Origin: Himantopus leucocephalus
Lineage: Eukaryota > Chordata > Aves > Charadriiformes > Recurvirostridae
Assembly: GCA_003993805.1 (NCBI GenBank)
Contig: RSEF01000001.1
Coordinates: 210,890,863-210,954,862 of the forward strand
Direction of reading: 5' to 3'
DNA length: 64,000 nt
Shown here: one piece after another, positions 34,300 through 46,794 of the stretch
How the letters are laid out: the number at the start of each line of letters is the position of its first letter
How positions within the stretch are numbered: position 1 is the stretch's first letter
Position numbers and translations under genes: made by a program
Notes under the pieces: generated by a model
What the model was told of the DNA's origin: nothing
The model's input: only the letters and a program-made list of their open reading frames with translations
The model's database searches: none

Positions 34300-34720
34300 T
34301 CTGCACTTTTTTTTTTCTTCTTCTTTTTGCAGTGCTAATATTCTTTGGACATAAGAGGCCTGCAGCTGAATCAGCAGGGAGATTGATTTCTCTCTCTCCC
34401 TTTAAAAGAGGGAAAGAAGGTCCCTTTGGGTCAGGGTTAAGGGCTTGGAAGGGGCCTAATGGGAAAGTTCATCTCACAGCTGCCAGCGGTATATAGTACC
34501 AGGCCCATGGATAACAACAGGATGTGGGTTTTGAGCACTGTCAGCTCCTTCATGATATATTTCTTTTTAATTTTCTCCTTTTAAAATAATACACGAGCAA
34601 AGAACATTCCTTATTATCATAACAAAATCTCTGCTCCAGTGACTCTGAGACGTTCCTAATTGTTTTCAATCTGTCAGGAGCGCTTTCTGTTTGCATTTCT
34701 GCAACCACTCAAGAGATTGC
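34300..34720. promoter_or_regulatory. Putative conserved non-coding element with strong acceptor-like tract
   Basis: A very strong acceptor-like sequence, T-rich tract then CTTCTTCTTTTTGCAG, ends at 34332. A frame after it stays open for about 55 codons up to a TAG near 34497, with translation LIFFGHKRPAAESAGRLISL at its start. The following DNA is dense in AT words (GATATATTTCTTTTTAATTTTC, CATAACAAAATC, TTCCTAATTGTTTTCAATC) typical of enhancers. Both readings, exon or conserved element, remain unproven. Confidence 0.22.
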
Positions 34721-36299
34721 TGTAAAGAAAACAAACAAAAAAAAAATGGCCTGGGCTGACTCAGGGGCTGGGTAATGGGTTACAGCACTTTCACCTCGCT
34801 CACCGCCGCTGAGCAGGAATCAAAAGCTGAGTTGGTTGGTACTAACTCGAGTATCAGCTTTGCGACAGCCAATTTCGAGCTGTTGTTAGCACTGGAAGTC
34901 ACCAAAGAGGCACAGTGACAGTCAGTAAGTTAAAAATAAACTCTGGTGATGGTGGAAGGCACAGGGAAAACACCCCGTTCGCCCAAGTGTGGAGATGGAA
35001 AGTGAAGGGGAAGAGTGCATGCAGCTCTTCACACTGTCATCCTATGGATGACAAATAGCAATGCATTTCCCACAGAGAAAAACACATCTGATCTAACTTT
35101 TCACACTGTTTCATAAAAAAGTGATCTCATTAATGTGAGAGCAGAATGATTTCTGGGAACAGTCTTGTCCTGACTGGTTGCAGTCGAGCCTACAAGAGCA
35201 GGCGATGCAGAGCAGCCTTATACCACCATAGCTGCATCCTCATCAGCGCATCGTACTGGTCTCACTGGGTGATGGAGGGAGCGGTGGGAGCAGAGGGGCT
35301 GCAGGGAAGGCGGTGCACAGGAGGCCCAGGCCCCCCCGCAGATATCTGCTGGCAGAGCTGGGGCACACGGGCCGTGGGAGGAGCGCCGAGGAATTTTCCC
35401 AGCATCGTTCCCTGCATGTGTGGGTGTTGCCTCCCACCACGGAGCCGGTGTCCTATTATGACTCTTGGTATTACAGCATGAATGGTGGGCCCCCACCCCG
35501 GAGGGAGTCCCTGCTGTATCGATGGCTGTAGGAGACAGGTCCTACCCTGAAGAGATGCAGAACCAAGGTGGGAGAAAGAGCTGCCTCACACAGCAAGCAA
35601 GCTGGGCACTGAAGGCAGCATTCACATTGCCCACATGAAATGCTCATTGGTTGTCAAGCCTGTCCCTCTCCCTCAGTGTTACAGTGACCAATGGTCTATT
35701 TGCAGACTGGATCTCTTCTTGAGCTTTGGTGATAAGATGCAGTGGTCATGATGACTGTGGCCCATAGCCTTAGAGAAACCTGAATCCTGACCTGTAGACT
35801 TTGAAGGCAACCAGAGAAAACAGAAGGGCTGTGGATCAAGTCCATTGAGGTTTTTTCAGGATCACTTAGGAAGATGAAGACAGGACTCGGCACCGAGCTC
35901 CTCAATCACAGCTCAGTGCTGTAACCACGTGTTCCACCGGGACTGTCCTGCTGTGGCTCTCCCTGGCCATCAGGGCTCCAGATGTCTCTCAATGCAGAAG
36001 GAGCTGAAGAAGAGTTGGGGCTGGTTTTGCGTGCGTAAACAAAAAAGTGGAGCCACAGAAACTGTCTATTGGTATGTTTGGAAGGCACTCATCACCCTGG
36101 CATCTGGTATGCCCTGAGCTGCCGTCAGCTACCAGCACTGAGAGGTCCACACAAAAACGCAAGAGCTCTGACCACCCCTGGAGAAAGGTCTGGGTGAAGA
36201 GTGGGTCAGTGCAGGGTACTCAGAGCCAAGGGCCTGAGTCAGACCTTTGTTATGAATGGTGGGAAGAAGGGCCTGTGTTGGAAAGGGCTTATCCTGCCG
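34721..36299. other. Non-coding stretch, no gene seen
   Basis: GC-richer around 35270-35420 with several CpGs but no clear island. Overlapping open frames there (35146-35481 plus, 35218-35496 minus) mirror each other and look like GC-driven chance. Confidence 0.45.
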
Positions 36300-36395
36300 G
36301 TTTGGAAGTCATGGCTCCTTTTGCTCTGCCACAGACTTGCTATGTGTGAAATGGAGGTGTTGCCTTACTCTGTCTCGTCAGGGAGCTGTAAAAGA
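36300..36395 (+). mobile_element. Possible MIR fragment with internal deletion
   Basis: GCTCTGCCACAGACTTGCTA followed by TGTGTGAAATGGAGGTGTTG and CCTTACTCTGTCTCGTCAGG resembles the MIR order 'CTCTGCCACTTACTAGCTGTGTGA ... AAATGGGGATAATA ... CCTACCTC', with the middle missing. Weak, from memory of the consensus. Confidence 0.33.
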
Positions 36396-38870
36396 TGGTC
36401 TATTTCCAATTTGCAGGGGTTGCTCATGCAAGTAACTTCAAATACTTCAGCTTGGAGCAAACCATCTTTGGGACCCCTGCTTGGTCTCAGTACTTTGGAG
36501 GAAACCCACGGTAAGAAAAAGCATGAGGTTCCTGTTCCCCTCTGCTGCACAGAGCTGGCTGAGAAGTCTTTTAGTGGGACACGGTTTCCCACCTGTTTTG
36601 CGCCGGCATAAGGAGTTCTGCTAAATGCAAGGCAGCAGTCGGGTCCATGCTTTCCCACAGGAAGCGCTGGACACAGAGATAAGCTCCTCCACGTTAACAC
36701 CGAGATAACAGCAAATCTCTAGCAACTAGGAACATGAAGCATGGCAGCTACAGTAGCCACGGGGTATGTGGGGGCTCTGCCACATTTTTTACGAAGAAGC
36801 AAAATTGCTTCCCCTCTCACCTTCCTAGGAAGGGGGAGACAGACCCTCGGCTAGCCTGGCTCGTCAGGAGAATAGTTGCTACTACTCCTTGTCCTCCCCC
36901 TGCTCCTTGCCTCCCTTTGCACTCTGCAGCAGCGTATGGAGATGCACAGTGTGGCTGCGGGCAGCAGAGGAGCAAACAAGCTCTGGAACAAAACAGAAAG
37001 TATGTTCTCATGCAAACCTCATTAATAATGGAGAGCAAGTGAAGATAAACGCTAAATATAAATTATATTTCTTGTTGGGAAGAGAGGGAACGTACCGCAC
37101 CGCTGCAGAGAGGGAACGTGAAAGGTGAACCCTTTCAGAGTTTACATCACTCCCCCATAGAACAAAATTTAGGCTATTTCACAGTTACTGCAGGATTTAG
37201 CCAGGCAGTGGGATGACAAACATGACTAACAAATAAAGAAATCCCTTGTATATTGAGATTTTTACTATCTCAGTCTCTTTATTTTCTATTTCAGTTCAAA
37301 GTCTCCAATTTTCTTTCTGACTGCTGTGTCTCCAGAGAATTCAAATCCGTGCTGAAATGATAAGGCATTTTCTGAGGTTAAGCAAACGTGGCCCACATAG
37401 CACTGCTCAGCAAATGCGTGCCTCTAGGAGACACACTGCCAGCAGCGACTGTGGCTTAGCAAGTAATTCATTATTCAGGGCCATGGGGTTACTCTCTGGC
37501 CCAGTGGTCCAGTTAGGTGTTTCAAAGATGCAGGTAACTGTAAGTAGAGAGTACACGTTACTCTGCCCATAAGTGTCTGCCATTTAAAGACCTCCTAAGA
37601 TTGCGATCCACACGTTCTTTCTCTTTTATGCTGGTCATTAATCTCAGAAATGCATACGAAATCGATTTCCTTTTCATGACATTGTTTTCAAATGACTCTT
37701 CTGTTTTCTTCTGCTTGGTTTTTGGCAATCTCAGTATCTTGGGAGCTACAATGAATATAATCCAGAGCTTCTCTGAATGTTTCAGTGCCAAAGTTGTCAG
37801 TGCTTACTCCCTCCCATGTTTCATGGGTTGCGGGTGCACCAAAGAGGCTGCAAAGAGTGGGGGCATCAGGGTGGTAAAACTCAATGCAAGGATTAAAGTA
37901 ATCGTCAGAAATGAGATGCTTTTGAGCATACAGAACTAGAACCAAGAGCAGAACTTGGATGCTAAACCTGTTAGTCCTTTGGGGTGTTGGTTTTTTTCAA
38001 CTATGAAGTCCAGAAAGCGAGCATGGAAGAGAATTGCTTTAATATGCACTCCACTTCTGAACAGCAAAGTTCCCAAATAGTATAACTCCCCCAACAGCTC
38101 TCCCTTTGCCTGTGAACAGCGAGCTTACATGCAGGGAGGGGGAAAAATGCAGCCACATTCCTTTCGCACTCCCACTCGCCTCTGAGGTTCTTCCACTTCC
38201 TTCCTATGGCTTTTTTTAGAACTGTAGTGTTTTTCTCACGTCCGGCAACAAAGGATGTTTTGTGCTGCTGCTGAGGTTGTTGGTTTCTTTTTTTTCTCTT
38301 TTTTTTTAACTTCAGATGCAGTATCATGTTTGAAAATATCGCTCTTGTTTGTGTGGGAGCACAACTTTTTTTGCTCTCTGGTACCTTACAAGCATGATCA
38401 ATTGCTGGGAATTTGTGTAGTTGGTTACATTCTCCCACCAGAGTTGACATTTTTGTTTTCCTGCAACCCTCTTATTTACTTGTGAAAATCATCATGCTGC
38501 AGCCCTAAAGGTAGAAGAAAGTTTGAGAGATTGCAGTGATTTTTCTGCCCTATTATTGAATAAGAAATAGAATCACTCCAGAATTACCATGGTGCGGCTG
38601 AGAGCAGAGCATGCTGCATAAATCAGTTCATAAAATGCATAGCTCATAAACCTCACAAAACTCTTGTGATGTTTCCAGTGAAAAATCCAATGAGGGGACA
38701 AGGAGGAGCAGATCAATAACGGAATCACAGTCTCCAGCCCCTAGAGTCAGCTCTCCCATTCGACGATAGTGTAACATCATGAAATCAGAGTGGAGAAACG
38801 CATCCAGGATTAAACCTTTGGGGTTTGATATGTTCTTGTCCCCAGTCACTATAGCTGGGTCTTTGCCACG
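36396..38870. other. Non-coding stretch, no gene seen
   Basis: Nothing beyond chance open frames, including 38001-38450 minus (149 codons), which crosses a T-rich tract at 38285-38308 and encodes a Lys-rich run there. Confidence 0.5.
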
Positions 38871-39020
38871 GTGATAAATTGGCCGCGGTCACACACATTG
38901 ACATTACTCACTTTGAGAAGTGAAAATCCAAACATCAGCCATCGCTGTGTCAGGGACCCTGGATATTGGATATTCAGGCATTCAGTGTTTCCAATTTATT
39001 ATAATTTGTAGGCAGCTAGA
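38871..39020. promoter_or_regulatory. Possible short conserved non-coding element
   Basis: GATAAATTGGCCGCGGTCAC, CATTGACATTACTCACTTTG and CAATTTATTATAATTTG occur together with a short dyad TCACTT-TGAG-AAGTGA. This suggests a small regulatory element. No alignment is available, so this is weak inference. Confidence 0.2.
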
Positions 39021-42000
39021 CAAGGTGGGGGGAAAGCCCATAGACAGCCTGGAATTATGTCATAAATCTCCAAAAGCCCTAACATAATCTTTAAGACTAC
39101 CTTCAGTTCCTCAGACAGGGAGCATGAGTGATACAGTGAGCCTGATTTTGACCTTTTGCTCAGCAGTGCTGCTCAGGTATTATTACACTGTTGGCTTTGG
39201 CTTCTGTGGGAGTCGGTGCGTAAGTGTCTTGGAAAGGAAGTATTCAGCTCAGTGAAAAAATGTAAGGACTGCTATCTCAATGCCTGCTTCGTCTCCATAG
39301 TCAGGGTGAAGCAAAGAGAAAATGAGAGGCCGTGAGTCTCCACTGCCTGGTGTGGGAATCCCTCCCGGTTTGTGCAGATGGGGATAGAGTGAGGTACCAC
39401 ACACTGTCACACTGGAGGAATCCTTTGTACTACATGTAACTTAAGAAATATGCATACACATCTTACTTGTTGAGTGTTTTTTCCAGATTTCAGAGCAATA
39501 CCAATACCAGCCCTACAAAATAGTCAGCAAAATTCAGGAGCCTGCTGGAGCTCTTATGAAGTGAGCCTTGACTAAGAAAACTATGTGATTGCTACTTTTG
39601 TGGTGTGTCTGGTTTCCTATCCCTGCAGCCAGGTTTCCCAGAAAGGCAGGAGGAGTTCTCCCCCATTATATTGCAAACGAGAGTGCTTACGAGAGGCTTG
39701 GAGCCTGCTCTGCTTTGTGTGAGCCCTCAGGTGTGCTCCAGGGAATCATAACGTCACACACACAAACCTGTGCAGACCACAGATTTCCCTGTGACTTCCC
39801 GCCAGCTCAACTGTGACTCTGTTGCCTGTCTTCCCCCTAACACTAGGTTGAATGGAGAGAAAAACGTCAGATCCGGGTGGCTTGAGTCGCCCGCCGAGTA
39901 CCACCCTTGCTCTGACAGTCTAGCTCCAGGAATTCGCACTGCAGTGCCATCCGTCCCCCCTTTTCTGCGAGGTTATTCCTCCCCAGTCTCCCAGAAAGCA
40001 ACACGTACCCGAGCCACAAGCATCCCTGCAGCCCAAGGCTGAGACAAACGCACGGAGGCTGCTTCACACTAAGATGCCAGGCAGCACACTGGGAAGCCCA
40101 AGGCACATTTGCTTGTTTTCTCCAGACGGTTCAGCTACAAGGGCCGTGACTCCGTCAGAGTCAAACAACCCGGGTGGTAATATCTTAAACAACCACAGCT
40201 GTTTACCAAAAGTGAGTCAGTCTTCCATCGGGTTTGGCTAACACGAGCTAGCAAACCTGATTTAACCTCAGCCTTTTCCTTGGGGTAGGTACAGCCACTT
40301 GCAGCTGCTTTGAGAAAGGCGTTTTAGCTAATGAGCGGCTGAGTGAGAATACCACCAGCTGAAAGGTGGTGTCAGATGGACGTCCATGGTGAGACCTGGC
40401 CTGCACTACAAGACCTTGCCAGCAGAAGCTGGTTTTATCGCTGCAGTGGGGCATGCCATAACAGCCTGATGAAAAGCCCTGGTCAGCTTTTCTGTGACCC
40501 GAACAGATTCAGATCCCCGAGCCATCAGCTGATGGTTTCTAACCCAGCAGGCACCATGGCTTATGCCAACCCCACGCCCCAGAGGGAGGAAGTGGTACCC
40601 TGTGGCCATAGCCAAGGTGCTGCGCTGCAGCAGTGCAGCGAGGTCAGCGCTCATCCGGACAGAGAAACTCAGTGTTGTCAACATAGCCTGGGAAAACAGC
40701 CTGTAGTCTGCAGTCAACTCACTTCGCAAGTCAAGATAAATCAAAAAAATAGGTAAAATTCGCTAGTGTTTTAACTTACAGGACAGAAATACCGTTAACT
40801 ACTTGCCCAAGTAGCACTTTTAAATAAACAGCAACAGGGAGGGAGATGCTGTGCCTTGCTCCTGTGCTGCTCTGGCCATCCCCATCACAGCCTCCAGCCA
40901 CCCCAGGTCACACTGGCAGCCTGGCCTCACTGCTACTATTAGTTTAATGTTGCTGGCTTACGTTTATTTCCATCCCATTATAAAAAATACAGTTTAAACC
41001 TCCGTCCCTAGAGGCGGTTGTGATCCTGTTTCAGTAAAGACAAGCAGGTGTTGCTGTGCCACCGCCTGGGACCTGTGCTGCTTCCCCACTGCTGGGACAT
41101 TTCCCAGATCAGGAGGGTGATGCCTTCATCGCCATCAAATGGAGTTTGGCACAAAGAGAGGAAATGCACCTACTTTGTCCCTTCCAGTAAATGCGATTAA
41201 TGAGCAGGAAGGATCCACCTTTCAAGGCAGGCAAGCGCAGCAGGACAGAGCTCTGGCTGGCCCAGACAGGGCAGCACCCAGGGCTGCGGTGCTCCATCCC
41301 AACCCTAAAGCTGCAGGGAAAAGGAGGTTGGAGTTGTGTGAGAGTTAGCAAATCTGCACAAAAGCCCGGAGGAACTGCGCTGGGGAGAAAAACACAGCCC
41401 CTAGATCTACGACTCTACAAATCCCGAACAACCTCTGGATAAATTTCAGCTGAAAACTGACTCTTTCATGGCTGCAATAACTGGACTTGACAGCCAAACA
41501 GAGACCCTTTCATATTTAAAAATAGAAAAGCAATTAATTATCAGAGTCAATATGAGCCGGGAGCTGGCACAGTAGCAGAGCAGTGTCTGTAGCGATCTGA
41601 CTGTAGCAGAGGCCATAGTGGCTTTAGAGCTCATGCGCCCGTCAGCCCAGGGGGACCCCCTGGCATTTGGGATGCGAGGCTGCTCAAACACAGGCACAAA
41701 GCAGATTCATGCCCTGCGGCAGTGGGGTCGATAGGCAGCAAAAGGGAAGGCAGCCTCTGAAACCTCCCGAAGAGCTTGATGGAGTCAGTGCTGCTGTGTC
41801 AAACCTAGCCTAGCTCTACGTTTGGGCATACTCCAGCTGAAATCTGTGCGTGTCTCTGGTTTACTCTTCTCCAGTGGCTGTGTGCGGTGAGTGCCTAGTG
41901 TGTCAGAGGCAAGCCTTGGTGGTACGAACACCAGCCGTGAAGTTACCAGACAAGCCCTGAGAGCCAGAGCCACTGACTTCTTCTCTTTCCCATAGCTGGA

Positions 42001-42986
42001 TACTCTGGCTCAAGTGTGAGATGATGAAGCATCTTTTTCTGTCTCAGTGTTTACCATGGTGGGAGATGGTGATGGGACTTAGGAACTCCTGGCTAGGTTG
42101 CACACAGGGTCTTGGTAGCATTTGACCTTCGGTTGGCTCTGAGTCCACTGGATATGAGTGGACATCCCAGATGGGAGCGTTCCTCATCCTCCAGGAAAAT
42201 CCAGCTTTTTGTTTTCTGTAAAGCCCAATTCTGGCTACAAAATGGCCTCTTGGATTAGCAACTGAGCAGGGTAATGAAAATCAGCCGCCTCAGACACTTC
42301 ATTTTCTTCTGCGAGATACTTGCATATGACTGAGCCTGCTGATGTTTGGTGAGCCTAAAGTGAGTGGAGAAATGAAAGGAGAAGCAGGTCCTGAGCTGGA
42401 GGAGACTGTGGTTAGGAAACCGGGGTGGTGCGCCGATCTGAGCTGAGGAAAGACTTTTGAAGTGCAGTCTTTGGGCAGCTGCCTGGGCCCAAAGCAAACA
42501 CTGCACAGGACTTCCACTTTGCTAACGATAATGAAAGCAGTTCCTGGAATGACTTTCTTGTCCTGACAGCAGCATAGTTTGGTTGAAATATGTACAAATT
42601 AAAAAAAAAAAAAGAGAATAAAAGAGGAACTTGTCAGAGAGACCCGTTCCTCGGGCCGGCTGTTCTCACAGCCTCCTTTCCCTGTCCAAACTGATAATTC
42701 ATGGCAAAGCCACGATTCAAGCACACGGTGGCTGCTCTTTTAACACGATCAAAGGAATAATTATATGCAGTGGAATTCTCTGAACACAAAAATCGCGTGT
42801 GATCCTCCCGGCATGAGGAACCGGCTGTGTGTCTGCAGGAAGCTCCCATTTGCTCTGCAGACAGGCAGCCCCAGGTTGCAGCCTGGGACGCTCCCTGCCT
42901 GCCCCCACGCAGGTCTTCCTCAGCTGCCTTCCACCGTGCAAGCTCCCTCGCTGCTTGCTGGCTGGCCGAGCAGCAGGGAGGTGTGA
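39021..42986. other. Non-coding stretch, no gene seen
   Basis: About 4 kb with no recognised repeat. A short A run at 42601-42613 is the only simple sequence. Open frames up to 137 codons (40343-40756, plus) lack any motif. Confidence 0.5.
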
Positions 42987-43412
42987 AAATCATAGAAACA
43001 TAGAATGGTTTAGGTTGGAAGGAACCTTGAAGATCATCTAGTTCCAACCCCCCTGCCATGGACAGGGACACCTCCCACTAGACCAGGTTGCTCAAAGCCC
43101 CATCCAGCCTGGCCTTGAACACCCCCAGGGATGGAGCTTCCACAACTTCTCTGGGCAACCTGTTGCAGTGCCTCACCACCCTCAGAGTGAAAAATTTCTT
43201 CCTAATATCTAATCTAAATCTCCCCTCTTCCACTTTGAAGCCGTCCCCCCTTGTCCTATCACTACATGCCCTTGTAAAAAGTCCCTCCCCAGCTCTCCTG
43301 TAGGCCCCCTTTAGGTACTGGAAGGCCTCAATAAGGTTTCCTGGGAGCCTTCTCCAGGCTGAACAACCCCAACTATCTCAGCCTGTCCTTTGTTTCTCCT
43401 TGTGTTCAGGGG
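42987..43412 (-). mobile_element. CR1 LINE 3' fragment (avian type)
   Basis: The left edge reads AATCATAGAAACATAGAATG then GTTTAGGTTGGAAGGAACC, the reverse complement of a CR1 3' end with its ATTCTATG-type tail. The whole segment follows the avian CR1 3' region: 'CATCTAGTTCCAACCCCCCT', 'GGGCAACCTGTTGCAGTGCC', 'AAAATTTCTTCCTAATATCT', 'AAGGTTTCCTGGGAGCCTTC', 'CAGGCTGAACAACCCCAACT'. It is about 425 bp, 5'-truncated as usual for CR1. It is the best preserved CR1 here and hence probably one of the younger ones. An open frame of 145 codons running partly through its left edge is an artefact. Confidence 0.96.
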
Positions 43413-45129
43413 GTGAAGGGGAGATTTCCATAAAAAGTGACCACTGCTTGCTTAGTTTATCCTGGAATGAAACTTTATTTATAGAAGCAACAGGCAGCAC
43501 TGGGCAGCCCAGGCCCTAGCACCAGCAGAGTGAGCTCCACAGTTCCTGATGGGAAATATTGCAAGGTGCCACGCTTCAGCAGCAGGTTTTGTTCATGGTT
43601 TCCCTCTCTGCACCTGTCCCTTCTCTTCTGGGAGCTGAGGGTCAGGAATCCAGCCTTTTCTTCTTCCACTGTACAGGTTTCTCTTCCGCCCCCTTGGCAG
43701 TCAGCGTAGTGTGGTGCCTCCAGAGAAGGGCATCCCAAAGCTCTGCGGGCTGTAGGTGAGGGGCTGTGTCAGGTTGTGGGGACACGTGGTGGTGGGAGCC
43801 CTTCTAGGGGTACAAAAGGTCTCTTTGGTGGCCTGAAGTCAACGGGGCAGCAGTGGACCACCGGAGTATTTGAGCAATATGGTCTGAGTTGAAAGTCACT
43901 GAGCCCCTTGACTCCAACGCTTTTCTACCGTGTTCCTGGCTGTTGTGCAAGCCCAGAGCCTCCACCCTGCAGGATTACTGCTGGGGGATCCAGCCCTTGC
44001 GCTCTGGTCTACTTGCATCTGCTCTCCCCGGATCACACAAGCGCAGGTCTGTAGGAAGCCCCTGGAGCTGCTCACGTTCACCCCATCAAGAAAGCTCGCC
44101 TGAAGTCCCTGCCGGAGCGCACGCTTGCAAGGCAGCAGTGCAGGTGGTAGGCCAGTCTGCACTTCATTGTGTACATGTGTCCTGTCTTGTCCAGACCATT
44201 CCCAGCACTTCACTTTTCATTCAGGCACTTAGGAAGAGCATCTGGGGCCAAGATTGCCCATGTAATTTATGCCTTATATAATGATACAGAGTTTTAGAGT
44301 GGCCTTGAACTCACATAAGTCACCCTCTACACCTTTCTAAATGGAGTTTCACTTTGTCAATGATGTACATAGTTTGCCCTATGCATTCATTTTACCTCCT
44401 CCTCTTCATTTGGTCTTTCCTTAATCTAGCCACCGGCTCAGACGAGTACTGTTACGATGTTGTTGACTGCATGGTGGTCCACACTGTATCATCTTCATCA
44501 GTTTTTCATATCTCTTTCCACATACAACTGTTGATTATCTGGGTTGTTTTTGTTAATAGGAGACAGATGGGAATTGGGTGTCAAGTTGTGATTCTGAAGC
44601 GTAGGAGCTTCAAAGCCTTTTTTAAAATGCATGATATTAAAGATCATTTAAAACAAAATTAGTTTCTGGCATTTAACAATTAGTGAGGCAAAATAGGTGC
44701 TCCATGGAGAGGCCAGAGAGGGGTAATTCTTTAGTCTGAGTACTCACCTCTGAGCCCCAGGCTGACATAAAAACATCTGGTACAAAAGGCCAGACTCTTT
44801 CACGCTCTAAATGTCCCATGTTTTCCCTGGTGCTGCACAGCGCTCAGCCTGGTGGGTTGCATTGCCTTTCTCAATCAGGTGATACACAGCACAGGAACAG
44901 CTGGGAAGAAGAAATGCTGGCAGGACTGGTATATCTATGACCTTGTGCATTAGACAAACCAGATTTTGTGGAGCTCACTTTGCCTGGGTCTTTCAGTTGA
45001 GCCTTCAAAACCAAAAGCAAGAGGCGTTTCTTGGAGCAGCACACGCACTATTCTGAAATGAGCCGCAGGATTTTTACACATAGGTCAAGAACCACCACAC
45101 TAGATCTGAAAGGGGTATATCGACTGGGA
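43413..45129. other. Non-coding stretch, no gene seen
   Basis: The open frame at 43889-44281 (130 codons, plus) has no recognised motif and is overlapped on the other strand. No further repeats were recognised. Confidence 0.5.
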
Positions 45130-45407
45130 ATGATTCAAAGCTGCATCAAGGGAGGTTCAGACTGGACATTAGGAAGCATTTCTTTACCAAGAGGGTGGTC
45201 AAACATTGGAAAAGGCTTCCTAGAGAAGTGGTCGATGCCCTAGGCCTCGGTGTTTAGGACAATGCCCTTAATAACATGCTTTAACTTGGTCAGCCCTGAA
45301 CTGGTCAGGCACTTGGACTAGATGATTGTTGTCGATCCCTTCCAACTGAAATATTCTATTCTATTCTATTCTGTTCTATTCTATTCTATTCTATTCTATT
45401 CTATTCT
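45130..45407 (+). mobile_element. CR1 LINE 3' fragment with ATTCT tail
   Basis: From CTGCATCAAGGGAGGTTCAG through GGACATTAGGAAGCATTTCT, GGCTTCCTAGAGAAGTGGTC and GGACTAGATGATTGTTG to CCCTTCCAACTGAAATATTC, the text follows a CR1 subfamily 3' end in sense orientation. The terminal microsatellite is ATTCT rather than the usual octamer. It is 5'-truncated; the exact left edge is uncertain. Confidence 0.9.
45353..45407 (+). repeat. ATTCT pentanucleotide array (11 units)
   Basis: Eleven ATTCT units, 55 bases, with a single A-to-G change at 45373. It is the 3' tail of the CR1 fragment in which it lies, probably expanded after insertion. Confidence 0.97.
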
Positions 45408-45410
45408 AAG

Positions 45411-46559
45411 TCCAGGATCCTGCTCTAGTTTTGGTTAGGAGTAGATGCTGGAGGAAAATGTATGAAAACAGGCAAACATGGCACAGTCCTTTTCCCGATA
45501 CAATCATAGGGCTGGGAGCTCCTGAGCCAGAGAAGGTATCTTTGTGTTTATTAATTCCAACCCTCTTTCCCTCCACAAGTTTGTCTAATTGCTGTTTTAA
45601 CTTCTGGCCTCTGCAACAGCTGATGGCAATGAGCTCCACTGTTTAATTTGCGCTGGGTGGAAAAGTGCTTGCTTTGGTTTGCGTGAAACCTGCTGCCTGC
45701 TAATTGCATTCAATGTCTTTTTTTTGAGGGGAAAAAAAAAAAAAGAGTGGTGGGAGGCTCTAAAGTCACCACGTCGCAGGTGCCTGGGTCTGAGGCATAT
45801 GCAACTGGCTCATGCTTCACCTTGTGCGTTCACTGCGTGGGTCAGCCTCCTGCCCTGACACCGTCTGGTGAACCATGATCTTCTCACCAGCAGCATCCAG
45901 CAGGCAAAGGCCTGTGCAAGACCTCTTGTTGCAGTTCAGCTGGTGAATGGACAGTGACACCAGCTCCCATCCTGGTCCATCCTGTCTCTTATTGTTGTTT
46001 CTAGCTTGAAATCAAGTTGATATTGGCTAAAGTTTTTCATATGCACACAGTTACACTCAGTCAGGTGCCGCACACCCCTTGGAGGCCCAATAATGCAGAA
46101 AGTATGAAAATGGGATGCTCGAGAGTTCCTCAGCTTGGGTCGACTGGAACAGAGAGATATTGCAGATCTTAAGTAACTGGTTTTCAGAAGCCCTCCAAGT
46201 ACCTATTAAAATTCACTACCACAGTTGCACGGGCCACCACAGAAATCTTAATGTGGCCGTGTGGGGATGTACAGCAGGAGCTCTGACAGAAACTGTCTGC
46301 TTATTTACTTACAGAAAATAATTTATGTTCCTACATTAGCTGTCAGCTCCATTTTTTCTTTCTGAATTTATACCCCTGGAGGAGTTATTTTCTCATCAAC
46401 TAGTAGAAAATGCCCAGCTGATTTAGACCCCACGGTTAAATATCCAAAGTGATGTAGTACCTTGGTGCCTCCACACTTAAACTGCCCTGCTCCTTTTTGG
46501 AAGGATGCACTACTCCACTCCCAGGTTTCATACGGTGTCCAAGCGATGCTTATAAACCA
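45411..46559. other. Non-coding stretch, nothing seen
   Basis: A T-then-A simple patch at 45719-45744 is the only notable feature. No gene was recognised. Confidence 0.5.
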
Positions 46560-46780
46560 TAAGAGAGGGGTTTTTTTTATATTGGTACAAAAATACCATC
46601 AGATTAATCTGGCAAAGTAGTCCTAATGTAGACACACGTGGCAAAGCTGTACCAGTATTGGAAAACCTCCTTCCACAAGCAAAACAAGTTCTACCAGTAG
46701 ACACATGGGTTTGTCACTGGAACTGGTATGACATCAGAAACGTCTGGCTCAGGGTAGGGTTGGAGTGAGCTCTTCCCTCC
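46560..46780. mobile_element. Possible ancient DNA-transposon-like repeat
   Basis: The texts TTATATTGGTACAAAAATAC, TAATCTGGCAAAGTAGTCCT and AATGTAGACACACGTGGCAA, with a second GTAGACACATGG at 46698, resemble old sauropsid repeats containing 'CTAGTGTAGACA' and 'ACCAGTATAACT'. The resemblance is from memory and the element is badly decayed. Confidence 0.3.
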
Positions 46781-46794
46781 CACGAACTGGAAAA

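Noticed and set aside
42634..43071. 145-codon minus-strand ORF
   Set aside because: Its N-terminal part is the 3' untranslated end of a CR1 element, so not a gene.
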